Of a stretch of 64,000 bases of DNA, positions 36,204-44,597 are shown piece by piece. The stretch spans positions 18,483-82,482 of the forward strand of contig JAETRR010000006.1 in the NCBI GenBank assembly GCA_021770065.1, given 5' to 3'. Made by a program: the position numbers and the translations under genes. The notes beneath the pieces are model-generated. The model saw nothing but the letters and a program-made list of their open reading frames with translations. It searched no databases and had not been told where the DNA came from. This DNA is from Lachnoclostridium sp. (GTDB lineage Bacteria; Bacillota; Clostridia; Lachnospirales; Lachnospiraceae). Every line of letters begins with the position of its first letter. The first letter of the stretch is position 1.

Positions 36204-37235
36204 TTAGATTGTGTTCTTTCGCGGCGGCCCGCAGCTTTCTCTCACTGCAAGATAAAAAGGCATGGAAATCCGCATGGGAAGGTGGTGGCCTCCCTGGATG
36301 CGGTCAATCAGGGTCTTGGCAGCCATCCGCCCCATCTCGTCCAGGGGAACATGAATCGTAGTGAGCATAGGGGAGAGGTACTGCGCCATATCAATATCGT
36401 CAATACTGATAACAGAGATATCTTCGGGGATTCTTAACCCCTCTTCCTGGATAGCCCGCATAACTCCGATAGCCGTCAGATCATTTGGGGCAAAGACGGC
36501 AGTCATCTCATGTGTCCTTGCAAGCAATGCCTTGGTGCCCCGGTAACCGCCCTCAGAACAGAGCATCACATTAGAGATAAATTCATTCCGAACCGGTATT
36601 TTGTGCTTGCTCAGAGTAGAACAGTAGCCGATATAACGCTCCTCGTTCTGGGTTTCTCCCACGTAAGCGATTTTTGTGTGCCCGAGGCCGATCAAATATT
36701 CAATCACATGTTCGCTTGCCAGGATGCTTTCGCAGAGAACCTGGTCGTACTTGGCGTTGAGGCTGTTCAGGCCTGTGTAGATAACATAGTTAAAATGCTT
36801 CTTAAGAAAGCTCAGAAGCTGCTTATTGCAGCGTCCCAGTATGGCAACACCATCTACATGATTATCGGTAATGAGATGAAAGGTGCTGGGGTGCTGGATA
36901 TCAATGGCCGTAAAGGAGTATTTCAAAATATAATTCTGTTTAAAGGCTTCTTTTTCGATGCTCCGGGCCAGCTGGGAAAAGAAAGGATCGGTAATGGCAT
37001 CCGGCTCACGGGCAAACAGGCAGGCGATGGAGTGGGAAGAGGCCTGTCCGGAGGGCGCTTTCCCGGCCTTGAGATTCCGGGCGCTGGTATTGGGCGTGTA
37101 GTTTGTCCGGCGGACAATCTCCCAGATGCGGTCCTGGACCTCCTTGCTGGCAGCTCTGGAATTACTTTGATTAATCACTCTTGAAACGGTGGAAATGGAC
37201 ACACCTGCTTCTTGGGCAATTTCTTTCAGCGTCAT
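36204..37235 (-). CDS. LacI-family transcriptional regulator of the adjacent catabolic cluster
   Basis: A 343-residue regulator with the N-terminal HTH (TLKEIAQEAGVSISTVSRVI), the hinge region NTSARNLK and a Peripla_BP effector domain (DGVAILGRCNKQL, GHTKIAYVGETQNEERY, FAPNDLTAIGVMRAI, SVISIDDIDMAQYLSPMLTT). It is transcribed divergently from the array beginning at 37513. CAAACG-containing palindromes at 37384 and 42048 are plausible binding sites. LacI proteins usually respond to the pathway substrate or an intermediate. Confidence 0.92.
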   Translation of the reverse strand: MTLKEIAQEAGVSISTVSRVINQSNSRAASKEVQDRIWEIVRRTNYTPNTSARNLKAGKAPSGQASSHSIACLFAREPDAITDPFFSQLARSIEKEAFKQNYILKYSFTAIDIQHPSTFHLITDNHVDGVAILGRCNKQLLSFLKKHFNYVIYTGLNSLNAKYDQVLCESILASEHVIEYLIGLGHTKIAYVGETQNEERYIGYCSTLSKHKIPVRNEFISNVMLCSEGGYRGTKALLARTHEMTAVFAPNDLTAIGVMRAIQEEGLRIPEDISVISIDDIDMAQYLSPMLTTIHVPLDEMGRMAAKTLIDRIQGGHHLPMRISMPFYLAVRESCGPPRKNTI

Positions 37236-37383
37236 ATGAAAAATCCCTCTCTTTTTTCGTAAAATGTGCTCAAATCTATATTTATCATAGATATAAATGA
37301 TAAAAGTGTCAATAAAATTAAGGGGAATAATCAGAAAAAGTCAGAGCAGATAATCCTAAAACAGACAATATTCACAAATAGAG

Positions 37384-37393
37384 CAAACGATTG
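37384..37393. promoter_or_regulatory. Candidate LacI operator upstream of the catabolic array
   Basis: CAAACGATTG is a near-palindrome with a central CG, the usual shape of a LacI-family half-site pair. It differs by one base from the perfect palindrome at 42048-42059. It lies 13 bases before the -35 of the promoter at 37406. Confidence 0.5.
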
Positions 37394-37405
37394 GGTAATT
37401 ATTTG

Positions 37406-37433
37406 TTGATTTTTGCGTAAATTCAGATACAAT
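37406..37433 (+). promoter_or_regulatory. Sigma-A promoter of the catabolic array
   Basis: TTGATT (37406-37411), a 16-base spacer and TACAAT (37428-37433) lie about 80 bases before the first start codon, in an AT-rich stretch between the divergent genes. Confidence 0.5.
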
Positions 37434-37512
37434 AATTTATAACAGAAGCAAAAACACACAGATTTTCTAAAAGGCAGAAAAATCAAGAAAAATAACTACA
37501 AGAGGGGTGAAT

Positions 37513-38250
37513 ATGAGAAAAGAAGCGGAAATTCAGGATAAAAAGCGGAGGATTAAACTTGCAGCCAGTATGCTGTGTGCGGATCAGGGAAGCTTGAACG
37601 GCCAGATAAAAGAGATTGAATCAGCCGGGGCGGATATGCTGCATATAGACATTATGGACGGCCGCTTTGTTCCCAATATGACAGGAGGAAGCGATTATGC
37701 AAGTGATATCCGGTCAGTCAGCAGTATTGTGTGTGATTATCATTTTATGGTGGAAAAACCGGATGAGCAGATTGCTATGCTGAAAGGGCTTAGAAGCGGC
37801 GACAGAATCTGCTTTCATGCAGAATGCGGCTGTGACTGTTTAAAAGTAATCGATCAGATCCACCGGATGGGTGCAGAAGCGGGCCTTGCAATAAACCCGG
37901 GAACACCGGCTGCGGCAATTAAAAAATTCTTAAATGAAACGGACTATATTTTATTGCTGATTGTTAACCCGGGATTTAAAGGCCAGCCCGTTATCCCCAG
38001 AACACTGCACAAGCTGTCAGAGCTTAGAAAAACATTGGATGAGATGGGAAAAGATGCGGAGGAGATTCTGATAGACGGTGCGGTAACATTTGACAATATA
38101 CTGGAGATTGTCCGCCTGGGAGCAGATAATCTGGTGTGCGGGCCTTATACCTGTTTTAACAAAGAACTGGGCGGAATTGAACCGACTCTGAACAGAGTTA
38201 AGGAAGTATTGAGAAAGGAAGGATATGATGTGGAGAGGAGGGGCAGATGA
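37513..38250 (+). CDS. Ribulose-phosphate 3-epimerase family protein 1 (AlsE/Rpe-like)
   Basis: A 245-residue TIM-barrel protein; the ATG at 37513 is preferred over a GTG two codons earlier. Metal ligands of the epimerase family are kept: LHIDIMDGRFVPN (His and Asp), YHFMV (His) and LIDGAV (Asp). IVNPGFKGQ matches the mobile loop. The phosphate-gripping parts differ from classical Rpe: the DGG turn reads DGA and the AGSAIF loop reads CGPYTCF. The reaction is therefore probably a ketose C3 epimerisation on an unusual substrate. It overlaps the second epimerase (ATGA). Confidence 0.85.
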   Translation: MRKEAEIQDKKRRIKLAASMLCADQGSLNGQIKEIESAGADMLHIDIMDGRFVPNMTGGSDYASDIRSVSSIVCDYHFMVEKPDEQIAMLKGLRSGDRICFHAECGCDCLKVIDQIHRMGAEAGLAINPGTPAAAIKKFLNETDYILLLIVNPGFKGQPVIPRTLHKLSELRKTLDEMGKDAEEILIDGAVTFDNILEIVRLGADNLVCGPYTCFNKELGGIEPTLNRVKEVLRKEGYDVERRGR

Positions 38251-38912
38251 AAAAAATATTATTTAGTCCGTCAATCTGCACAGGAGGGTATGGAGAGGTA
38301 AAGGAAACCATTTCCTGGCTGGAAAGCAAAGGGGCGGATCATATACATATTGATATCATGGACGGCCGGTATGTACATCCGATTATGGGCGGAGTGGATT
38401 ATGTAAACATGATAAGAGAGAATACCTCTCTTCCGATAGAACTTCATTTTATGACGTGCGGCACGGAAAGATTTCTTGAAATGTATGATATCAGAGAAAA
38501 TGAGATTATATACATTCATCCGGATTCCACGTACCATCCCCATCGGCTGCTGCAGACTATCCGCGGAAAAAAAGCGAAGGCCGGAATTGTTATTTCGGTT
38601 GATGACGAGCCGGAAGATTTTGTGGAACTATATGAGGAAAGCGAATTTATCTTGCTCATGGGTGTGACGCCGGGATGCCCGGGATCGGAATTTCAGGAAT
38701 CCGTATTTGAAAAAATCAGAAAAGTCCGGGAGATCTGCAGGGAACAGGGAATAAAAAGACATGTTGAGATTGACGGAAGCGTCAGCCCCGGGAATATAGA
38801 AAAGCTCATTGAAGCAGGATTTGACAGTGTGGTTCTGGGATATCCCGGCTGCTTTGATCCGGTAAACGGGAGAGAAAAAACAATGAATACAATGATACGC
38901 CTGGCTCAATAA
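38247..38912 (+). CDS. Ribulose-phosphate 3-epimerase family protein 2 (divergent)
   Basis: A 221-residue paralogue of the preceding protein, translationally coupled to it. IHIDIMDGRYVHP, LHFMTCG and VEIDGSVSP retain the four metal ligands. The usual VNPGFGGQ loop is VTPGCPGSE and the phosphate loop AGSAIF is LGYPGCF. With two divergent epimerases side by side, either a heteromeric enzyme or two successive epimerisations is possible. Known AlsE-type enzymes also vary at the DGG position, so the change is suggestive only. Confidence 0.82.
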   Translation: MKKILFSPSICTGGYGEVKETISWLESKGADHIHIDIMDGRYVHPIMGGVDYVNMIRENTSLPIELHFMTCGTERFLEMYDIRENEIIYIHPDSTYHPHRLLQTIRGKKAKAGIVISVDDEPEDFVELYEESEFILLMGVTPGCPGSEFQESVFEKIRKVREICREQGIKRHVEIDGSVSPGNIEKLIEAGFDSVVLGYPGCFDPVNGREKTMNTMIRLAQ

Positions 38913-38946
38913 GCCGGGATATTCCAAAGAAAAACCATTTACCCTT

Positions 38947-38978
38947 TAGTGCCGTCGCGCAGCGACTAGAATAGGAGG
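38947..38978 (+). repeat. Dispersed hairpin-RBS element, copy 2
   Basis: TAGTGCC, hairpin GTCGC-GCA-GCGAC (38954-38966), TAGAAT and AGGAGG, six bases before the alcohol dehydrogenase start. Compared with copy 1 at 1524, the closing base pair changed from A-T to G-C on both sides, which keeps the stem. Confidence 0.75.
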
Positions 38979-38984
38979 TATAGT

Positions 38985-40004
38985 ATGAAAGCGATTTACA
39001 TGGAAAAGAGAGGAAGCATGGAACTGGCGGATCGTCCGGTTCCGGAATTTACAGAAGGACGTGCGATTATCAAAATGGATATGTGCGGTATCTGCGGCAC
39101 GGATGTGGCAGGATACCGGGGAATTGCTGACAATTATGAATATCCGGTTATTATCGGCCATGAGGCAGTGGGGCACATCTGGAAGATAGATGAGAACAAT
39201 CCATACGGTTTAAAGGAGGGGGATCGCGTTACCTGTGAACCTTATACACACTGCAAAGAATGCTATGCCTGCAGACAGGGACAGTACGGAGCCTGTGATA
39301 ATCTGAGTAATACCGGTATCCACCAAAACGGGATGATGGCAGAATTCCACAGCCATCCGCTGGAGCTGATTCATAAGATCCCGGATTATATGTCGGATGA
39401 GCAGGCCTGTATGGTAGAACCTTTTGCCATAGGCGTAAACGCCACACGCCGCCTGAATGTGCAGGAAGGAGATGTCTGTCTGATCACAGGAGGAGGGGCA
39501 ATCGGACTGATCTGCGCTATGGTCTGTAAGAGCAGGGGAGGAATTCCGGTTATTGCGGATCCTCTGGAGTCACGGCTTGCCACGGCGAAAGAAATGGGTG
39601 TGGAATATGTCTGCAATAACGTAAAAGAGGATTTGCCGGCGTATATAAAAAGCATAAATCACGGTCATCTGGCAAACAGGATGTATGAATGCTCGGGGGC
39701 GACGCCTGTTCAGCAGAGCATGTTTGACTATGTAGAGAGCGCAGGCACCATTGTTATGGTGGGATGGCCCCATGCCGTTTTTGAGATGGATATGGCGAAG
39801 GTGATCCGCAAGGCCCTCACCATTGTGGGATCCAGGAATGCGGCAGACAGTTTCCCAGAGGCAATCCGGCTGGTGGCGGATAAAGTAGTAGATGCCGACA
39901 AGTTTGTTACTTCCGTGGTGCCGATTGATAAAACGCTGGAGGTCCTTAAGGATATGGTTGATAATCCGGCCCGGCACTTAAAGACATTAATCAAAATAAG
40001 CTGA
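38985..40004 (+). CDS. Zinc-dependent medium-chain alcohol dehydrogenase 1
   Basis: A 339-residue MDR dehydrogenase. Catalytic-zinc residues are in MCGICGTDV and GHEAVGH. The structural-zinc lobe is HCKECYACRQGQYGAC (four Cys). The dinucleotide fold carries ITGGGAIGLICAM followed by ADPLESRL, where the Asp in ADP suggests NAD rather than NADP. It is closest in style to polyol and threonine dehydrogenases. In this cluster it probably oxidises a secondary alcohol of the substrate or reduces an aldehyde product. Confidence 0.9.
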   Translation: MKAIYMEKRGSMELADRPVPEFTEGRAIIKMDMCGICGTDVAGYRGIADNYEYPVIIGHEAVGHIWKIDENNPYGLKEGDRVTCEPYTHCKECYACRQGQYGACDNLSNTGIHQNGMMAEFHSHPLELIHKIPDYMSDEQACMVEPFAIGVNATRRLNVQEGDVCLITGGGAIGLICAMVCKSRGGIPVIADPLESRLATAKEMGVEYVCNNVKEDLPAYIKSINHGHLANRMYECSGATPVQQSMFDYVESAGTIVMVGWPHAVFEMDMAKVIRKALTIVGSRNAADSFPEAIRLVADKVVDADKFVTSVVPIDKTLEVLKDMVDNPARHLKTLIKIS

Positions 40005-40065
40005 GACCTATAAAAACAGGGAAGCGACGGCTGAAAAGTGCAGGACAGGAAGAAAGGAGAAATTC

Positions 40066-41028
40066 ATGCCGGTTATCAGAGATATTCACAGACTGTATGC
40101 GCATGCACTGAAAAATAAATATATTATACCTGCATTTCATGTGTGGGGAATCGAGTCGGTAAAAGCAGTTCTGCGGGCTGCTGCCGATGAAGACTCGCCG
40201 GTGATTATGCAGATTTTGACGCCCACATTGGACAATGTTGCTCCGTTTCCGGCTTTTTTGGAAACGATTCGGAAGTATGCGGAGGAATATCCCGTACCGG
40301 TAGTGGTAAACCGCGACCACAGCCCGTCCGCAGAGGCGGCTGTAAAGGCGGTTGATATGGGCTTCCCCTCCGTGATGTTTGACGGTTCATCGCTGCCTTT
40401 TGATGAAAATGTGCAGAAGACCAGGCAGGTGACGGACTATGCCCATGAACGCGGCGTCTGGGTGGAAGCAGAACTGGGGTCGATTCCGGGTCTTGAGGAT
40501 GAGGCATTCAGTACCTGTACCCGCTATACAGAGCCGGAACAGGCATCTGAGTTTCTGGAAAAAACGGGCTGTGATTCCCTTGCGGTTGCAGTCGGGACGG
40601 CGCATGGAGGAGTGAGGGCAGAGGAGCATCTGAAAATTGACTTTGAACGTCTGGAGAATATACACAAAGCAGCGGGAAGGGTGCCTTTAGTTCTGCATGG
40701 AGCGGCCGCCCTGCCCTGGGAGCTGGTTGACGAAGTGAACCGGTATGGGGGAAAAGCGGAACATCTGATGATGTGTACAGAAGAAACGATAGAAAGGACG
40801 CGCCTGTACGGAGTGGCAAAAGCCAACATGGATGTCGATAACTGGCTGGCAGTGACTGCGGCTCTGAGAAAACAGTTTGTACAAAAACCAGAACAATTCA
40901 ATCCAATCGTGTATATGAAAGAGACGGAGAATGCCATGTACAGAGTAGTGCGGCATAAAATGCACAATGTTTCCCGAAGTGCGGGAATGGCGTCCCGTTT
41001 TATGAATGAAGGAGGTGCCGGTCTGTGA
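40066..41028 (+). CDS. Class II (metal-dependent) ketose aldolase, FBA/GatY family
   Basis: A 320-residue TIM-barrel aldolase with the metal and catalytic residues NRDHSPSAEAAVKAV (Asp, His), SVMFDGSSLPFDENVQKT, VEAELGSIPGLED, VGTAHGG (His) and VLHGAAAL (His). In fructose- or tagatose-bisphosphate aldolases the last loop is HGGSG or HGASD and its Ser helps bind substrate phosphate; here it is Ala. The other phosphate loop, NxD in KANMDVD, is kept. It probably splits or forms a C-C bond of a ketose-like intermediate. The gene overlaps the next one (GTGA). Confidence 0.87.
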   Translation: MPVIRDIHRLYAHALKNKYIIPAFHVWGIESVKAVLRAAADEDSPVIMQILTPTLDNVAPFPAFLETIRKYAEEYPVPVVVNRDHSPSAEAAVKAVDMGFPSVMFDGSSLPFDENVQKTRQVTDYAHERGVWVEAELGSIPGLEDEAFSTCTRYTEPEQASEFLEKTGCDSLAVAVGTAHGGVRAEEHLKIDFERLENIHKAAGRVPLVLHGAAALPWELVDEVNRYGGKAEHLMMCTEETIERTRLYGVAKANMDVDNWLAVTAALRKQFVQKPEQFNPIVYMKETENAMYRVVRHKMHNVSRSAGMASRFMNEGGAGL

Positions 41029-42044
41029 AAGCAGTGGTAATTGTTGATAAAAAAACGGTGGAATTACAGGAAAGGCCCGTTCCGGAGCTGAAAGCAGATG
41101 AGGTTCTGCTGAAGATAGAGCGGTGTATGCTCTGTACATGGGAGCAGAGAGTATTTCTGCGTATGCAGCCTTTCCCGCTGCCTTATATAGGGGGGCATGA
41201 ATTTGCAGGAACTATCGCAGCCCTTGGAAGCGGACTGGATCCCGGGAAATATCCTGTCGGAAGAAAGGCAACGGGACGTGTAATTCCGTTTTGCGGAGAA
41301 TGCCCTTCCTGCAGGCGGGGAGCGGAAAATATGTGTGAAACCCAGAACCAGGAAAATAATTTCGGCGGCCTTGCCGAATATATTGCAGTTCCTGTTACGC
41401 AGCTTTATATGGTAAATGATTCCGTACCCTTTGAAAGACTGGCGTTTGCGGAGCCTCTGGGCTGTGTAATTACCTGTTTCGATAAGCTGGATATAAAGCT
41501 GGGGGACTATGTGGTGATTGTGGGTGCCGGCATGATGGGAATGCTGAACCTTTTAACGGCAAAATTACAGGGAGCCTATGTGATTGTCAGCGAGCCGGAC
41601 GAAAGAAAGCGTGAACTGGCAGAAAAGCTTGGAGCAGATGCGGTTGTTAATCCTCTTGAAACGGATGCGGCCGAATTTGTAAAGAGAGAGACATCCGGAC
41701 AGGGAGCCAGGGCAGTCATTAACTGTGTAGCCTTTAAGGAGATTATTCCCCAGTGTATGGATATGCTGGGTATCAAAGGAACATTTCTGATGTTTGGAAA
41801 AATGTTCCCGGACGGAAAAACGGAATTTGATTTAAATGCTATCCATGACAGGGAGTATGTGGTAACCGGGACTATGAGCGCCAGTGTTTCTGCTTTTCAA
41901 AGAGCAGTTAATCTGCTGGAGAGAGGGATTGTCAGACCGGATGAGCTGTGCCTGCTGGAGAAAACATTTGATAAAGCCCAATGTCAGGAAGCCTTTGAAG
42001 CGGCAGTCAGACCGGATACCTATCGGATCGCAATCCGGTTTTGA
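41025..42044 (+). CDS. Zinc-dependent medium-chain alcohol dehydrogenase 2
   Basis: A 339-residue MDR dehydrogenase, GTG start overlapping the aldolase stop, with GGAGGTG upstream. It has catalytic zinc residues in CMLCTWEQ and GGHEFAG, the structural zinc lobe FCGECPSCRRGAENMC, and the cofactor fold VIVGAGMMGMLNLL with VSEPDERKRE (acidic residue, NAD preferred). It is only distantly related to the first dehydrogenase of the cluster. Its translational coupling to the aldolase suggests it acts on an aldolase substrate or product. Confidence 0.9.
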   Translation: MKAVVIVDKKTVELQERPVPELKADEVLLKIERCMLCTWEQRVFLRMQPFPLPYIGGHEFAGTIAALGSGLDPGKYPVGRKATGRVIPFCGECPSCRRGAENMCETQNQENNFGGLAEYIAVPVTQLYMVNDSVPFERLAFAEPLGCVITCFDKLDIKLGDYVVIVGAGMMGMLNLLTAKLQGAYVIVSEPDERKRELAEKLGADAVVNPLETDAAEFVKRETSGQGARAVINCVAFKEIIPQCMDMLGIKGTFLMFGKMFPDGKTEFDLNAIHDREYVVTGTMSASVSAFQRAVNLLERGIVRPDELCLLEKTFDKAQCQEAFEAAVRPDTYRIAIRF

Positions 42045-42047
42045 TAG

Positions 42048-42059
42048 ACAAACGTTTGT
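42048..42059. promoter_or_regulatory. Perfect palindromic LacI-type operator
   Basis: ACAAACGTTTGT is a perfect 12-base palindrome with a central CG, located in the 124-base gap before the TIM-like gene. A further GCGTTTGC half-match lies about 20 bases downstream. The core matches the site at 37384, suggesting that the same LacI protein controls an internal promoter. Confidence 0.6.
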
Positions 42060-42168
42060 GTAAAATTGTGTTGTGCGTTTGCTTAAACCGTAATAAAATT
42101 TAAACAAACAAATCAATAAAAAAGAAAGATTTGTTTCAGTTTTGGGAATATGGTTTAGGAGGTGCACT

Positions 42169-43098
42169 GTGAAAGAGATTTATGTAAATCTGAAACGATT
42201 TGATGTTCCAAAGGAAATGGGAGGCATCTGCCCCCAAAAAAATCCGGTTGAGTGGATTTGCAGCACGGTCAGTAAAACAATTGAGGAAGGATTGGGAAAT
42301 ATATCCGGTGTATCCGTAACCTATTTTCTGCCGGAAGCACTGCTGGTTCCTGCTTTCCATGAGCTGTCACGGTATAGTGAGAAAGAGATCGGCTGCTTTT
42401 CCATAGGATGCCAGGGAGTATTCCGGGAAGATGTTGTTCCGGGCAAGAACTTTGGGGCATTTACAACGAACCGTCCGGCGGCTGCCATGAAAGCACTGGG
42501 GTGCAGCTGGACCATGATCGGACACAGTGAAGAGCGCAAGGATAAAATGAGTATTCTCACGGCTTATGAGGAAAAAATAGGCCGGGATAAAGAGGCATAT
42601 GAACATGCAGAGCAGTCGGTATCTTCTATGCTGAATCAGGAAGTCTGTGCGGCACTGGACAGAAAAATGAATGTTTTGTTCTGCGTAGGCGAGACTGCAG
42701 GGCAAAAAGGATCCGATTTACCGGAAGAATATGAACCCAGGGTGAGGGAAGTATTAAGGGAGCAGATTATCCATGGACTGAAAGGGGCAGCTGAGAAAAA
42801 AGGTGACTTAAAAATTGCAATCGGATATGAACCCATCTGGGCGATCGGGCCGGGAAAGACACCTCCCGGGGGCGGTTATGTATCATTTGTCAGCAGTTAT
42901 ATTAAAGAAGTGTGCCGGGAAGAGCTTGGAATGGAACTGCCGGTTGTCTACGGTGGGGGCTTGAAAGAAGAAAATGCTTCAGAGATGGCAGCCGTTGAGA
43001 CACTGGACGGAGGGCTGGTAGCACTTACAAAGTTTACACAGCCCATAGCATTTGATGTAAACAGCTTAAAAAACATTATCAGCGCTTATGTAAAATAA
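42169..43098 (+). CDS. Triosephosphate isomerase family protein, divergent
   Basis: The GTG at 42169 has AGGAGG six bases upstream; the product has 309 residues, longer than normal TIM (about 250). The catalytic residues are present: Lys in NLKRFD, His in MIGHSEE and Glu in YEPIWAIG. Phosphate-binding loops differ: loop 6 AIGTGK reads AIGPGK, loop 7 YGGSV reads YGGGL, and loop 8 VGGASL reads VALTKF. It is therefore probably not the glycolytic enzyme. The relatives with other roles are the tetrulose-phosphate isomerases of erythritol pathways (EryH/LerI). Its operator-bearing upstream gap suggests an internal transcription start. Confidence 0.85.
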   Translation: MKEIYVNLKRFDVPKEMGGICPQKNPVEWICSTVSKTIEEGLGNISGVSVTYFLPEALLVPAFHELSRYSEKEIGCFSIGCQGVFREDVVPGKNFGAFTTNRPAAAMKALGCSWTMIGHSEERKDKMSILTAYEEKIGRDKEAYEHAEQSVSSMLNQEVCAALDRKMNVLFCVGETAGQKGSDLPEEYEPRVREVLREQIIHGLKGAAEKKGDLKIAIGYEPIWAIGPGKTPPGGGYVSFVSSYIKEVCREELGMELPVVYGGGLKEENASEMAAVETLDGGLVALTKFTQPIAFDVNSLKNIISAYVK

Positions 43099-43113
43099 AG
43101 GAGAGACTTAAGA

Positions 43114-44574
43114 ATGGAAATTCAATTTGAATACGGAAACGGCCTGATGTCAGCGAAGCTTCCGGACAGCACAGACGTGTTTATCCCGGGAGAGACCGTT
43201 AAAGATCCGCCCTGCCTTTTGCAGGACTGGGACAGCCTGTATGGCGCCACGCTGGAAAGCATCCGCAATCCCATAGGAATGGAGCCCTTACGCAAGCTGG
43301 CAGGACCGGGGAAAACGGTGGTATTTGTGATACCGGATATCGTAAAAGGCGGATGCCAGCCTACCAGCCACCGGAAAATCGCCATCCGCGCATGCCTGGA
43401 CGAGCTGTACGCGGCAGGCGTGGAGAAAAAAGATATTCTGCTGCTGATCTCCAACGGCCTCCACCCAAGAGCAACCGTTCCGGAGATGAAGCAGATTCTG
43501 GGTGAAGAGCTGTTCCATGAATTTTACGGGAGCGGCCAGATTACCAGCCACGACAGCGAGGATCCCGAGCATATGGTGGATTTGGGAAGAACTCGCAGAG
43601 GCGATCCGGTTCTGATGAACAAATATGTATATGAGTGCGACATACCGATTTTAATCGGCCACTGCCAGGGAAACCCTTACGGCGGATATTCGGGAGGCTA
43701 TAAGCACTGTGCCACGGGTATCACACACTGGCGCTCCATTGCGAGCCATCATGTGCCGGATGTGATGCACGGTTCAGACTTTACACCGGTATCCAATCAC
43801 AGCCTGATGCGGACAAAATTCGACGAAATCGGGATGTGGATGGAAGAAAAAATGGGACACAAATTTTTCTGCTGCGACGCGGTACTGGATACCTATTCCC
43901 GCCAGATAGCGATTTACAGCGGTTATGCGGCCGAAATGCAGCCGGAGAGCTGGAAGATCGCAAACAAACGGACTTATGTGCCTTATGCAGAAAAAAAATA
44001 CGACATTATGGTGTTCGGAATGCCCCAGGATTTCCACTACGGCAACGGAATGGGAACGAATCCTATTCAGATGATGCAGGCCCTCAGCGCACAGGTTATC
44101 CGCCACAAACGCGTAATGAAAGAAAACTGCGTGATTATCTGCAGCTCCGTCTGCAACGGATATTTCCATGACGAGAGATGGCCGTACTTAAGAGAACTCC
44201 ATGAGATGTTCCAGCATGATTATATGCAGACGCTCCCGGATCTCAACCGCTACGGAGAGTACTTTGCAACGAATAAGGAATATATCCGGAGATACAGATT
44301 TACAAACGCGTTTCACCCGTTCCACGGTTTTTCCATGATGTCCTGCGGACATATAGCGGAGATGAATACCAGTGCAATTTATATTGTGGGAGCACAGGAG
44401 CCGGGGATCGCGCGCAGCATGGGCCTGAAAACCCGGGCGACGTTTGAGGAAGCCCTTGAGGATGCCATGAAGAAATTTACAGGCCCGAATCCGAATATCC
44501 TTGCACTTCCAAAGACGTTTAAGCTCGGAGCCGTGCATCTTTGCATGAAAGATGATGATCTTTCAAATGTATAA
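43114..44574 (+). CDS. LarA-family nickel-pincer enzyme (lactate racemase superfamily), divergent
   Basis: A 486-residue DUF2088/LarA-superfamily protein. Lys197 in YSGGYKH matches the lysine that covalently holds the nickel-pincer nucleotide. His117 (SNGLHPRA) matches the first catalytic His and His213 (ASHHV) the nickel ligand, with the same spacing (+16 from the Lys) as in lactobacillar LarA. The position 10 residues before the Lys, His in lactate racemase, is Asn187 here; a nearby His183 exists. It is likely a racemase or epimerase of a hydroxyacid other than lactate. LarE, LarB and LarC at 54733-57555 would supply the cofactor. Confidence 0.87.
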   Translation: MEIQFEYGNGLMSAKLPDSTDVFIPGETVKDPPCLLQDWDSLYGATLESIRNPIGMEPLRKLAGPGKTVVFVIPDIVKGGCQPTSHRKIAIRACLDELYAAGVEKKDILLLISNGLHPRATVPEMKQILGEELFHEFYGSGQITSHDSEDPEHMVDLGRTRRGDPVLMNKYVYECDIPILIGHCQGNPYGGYSGGYKHCATGITHWRSIASHHVPDVMHGSDFTPVSNHSLMRTKFDEIGMWMEEKMGHKFFCCDAVLDTYSRQIAIYSGYAAEMQPESWKIANKRTYVPYAEKKYDIMVFGMPQDFHYGNGMGTNPIQMMQALSAQVIRHKRVMKENCVIICSSVCNGYFHDERWPYLRELHEMFQHDYMQTLPDLNRYGEYFATNKEYIRRYRFTNAFHPFHGFSMMSCGHIAEMNTSAIYIVGAQEPGIARSMGLKTRATFEEALEDAMKKFTGPNPNILALPKTFKLGAVHLCMKDDDLSNV

Positions 44575-44597
44575 GGAAAATATGAGGTAGAAATCAA

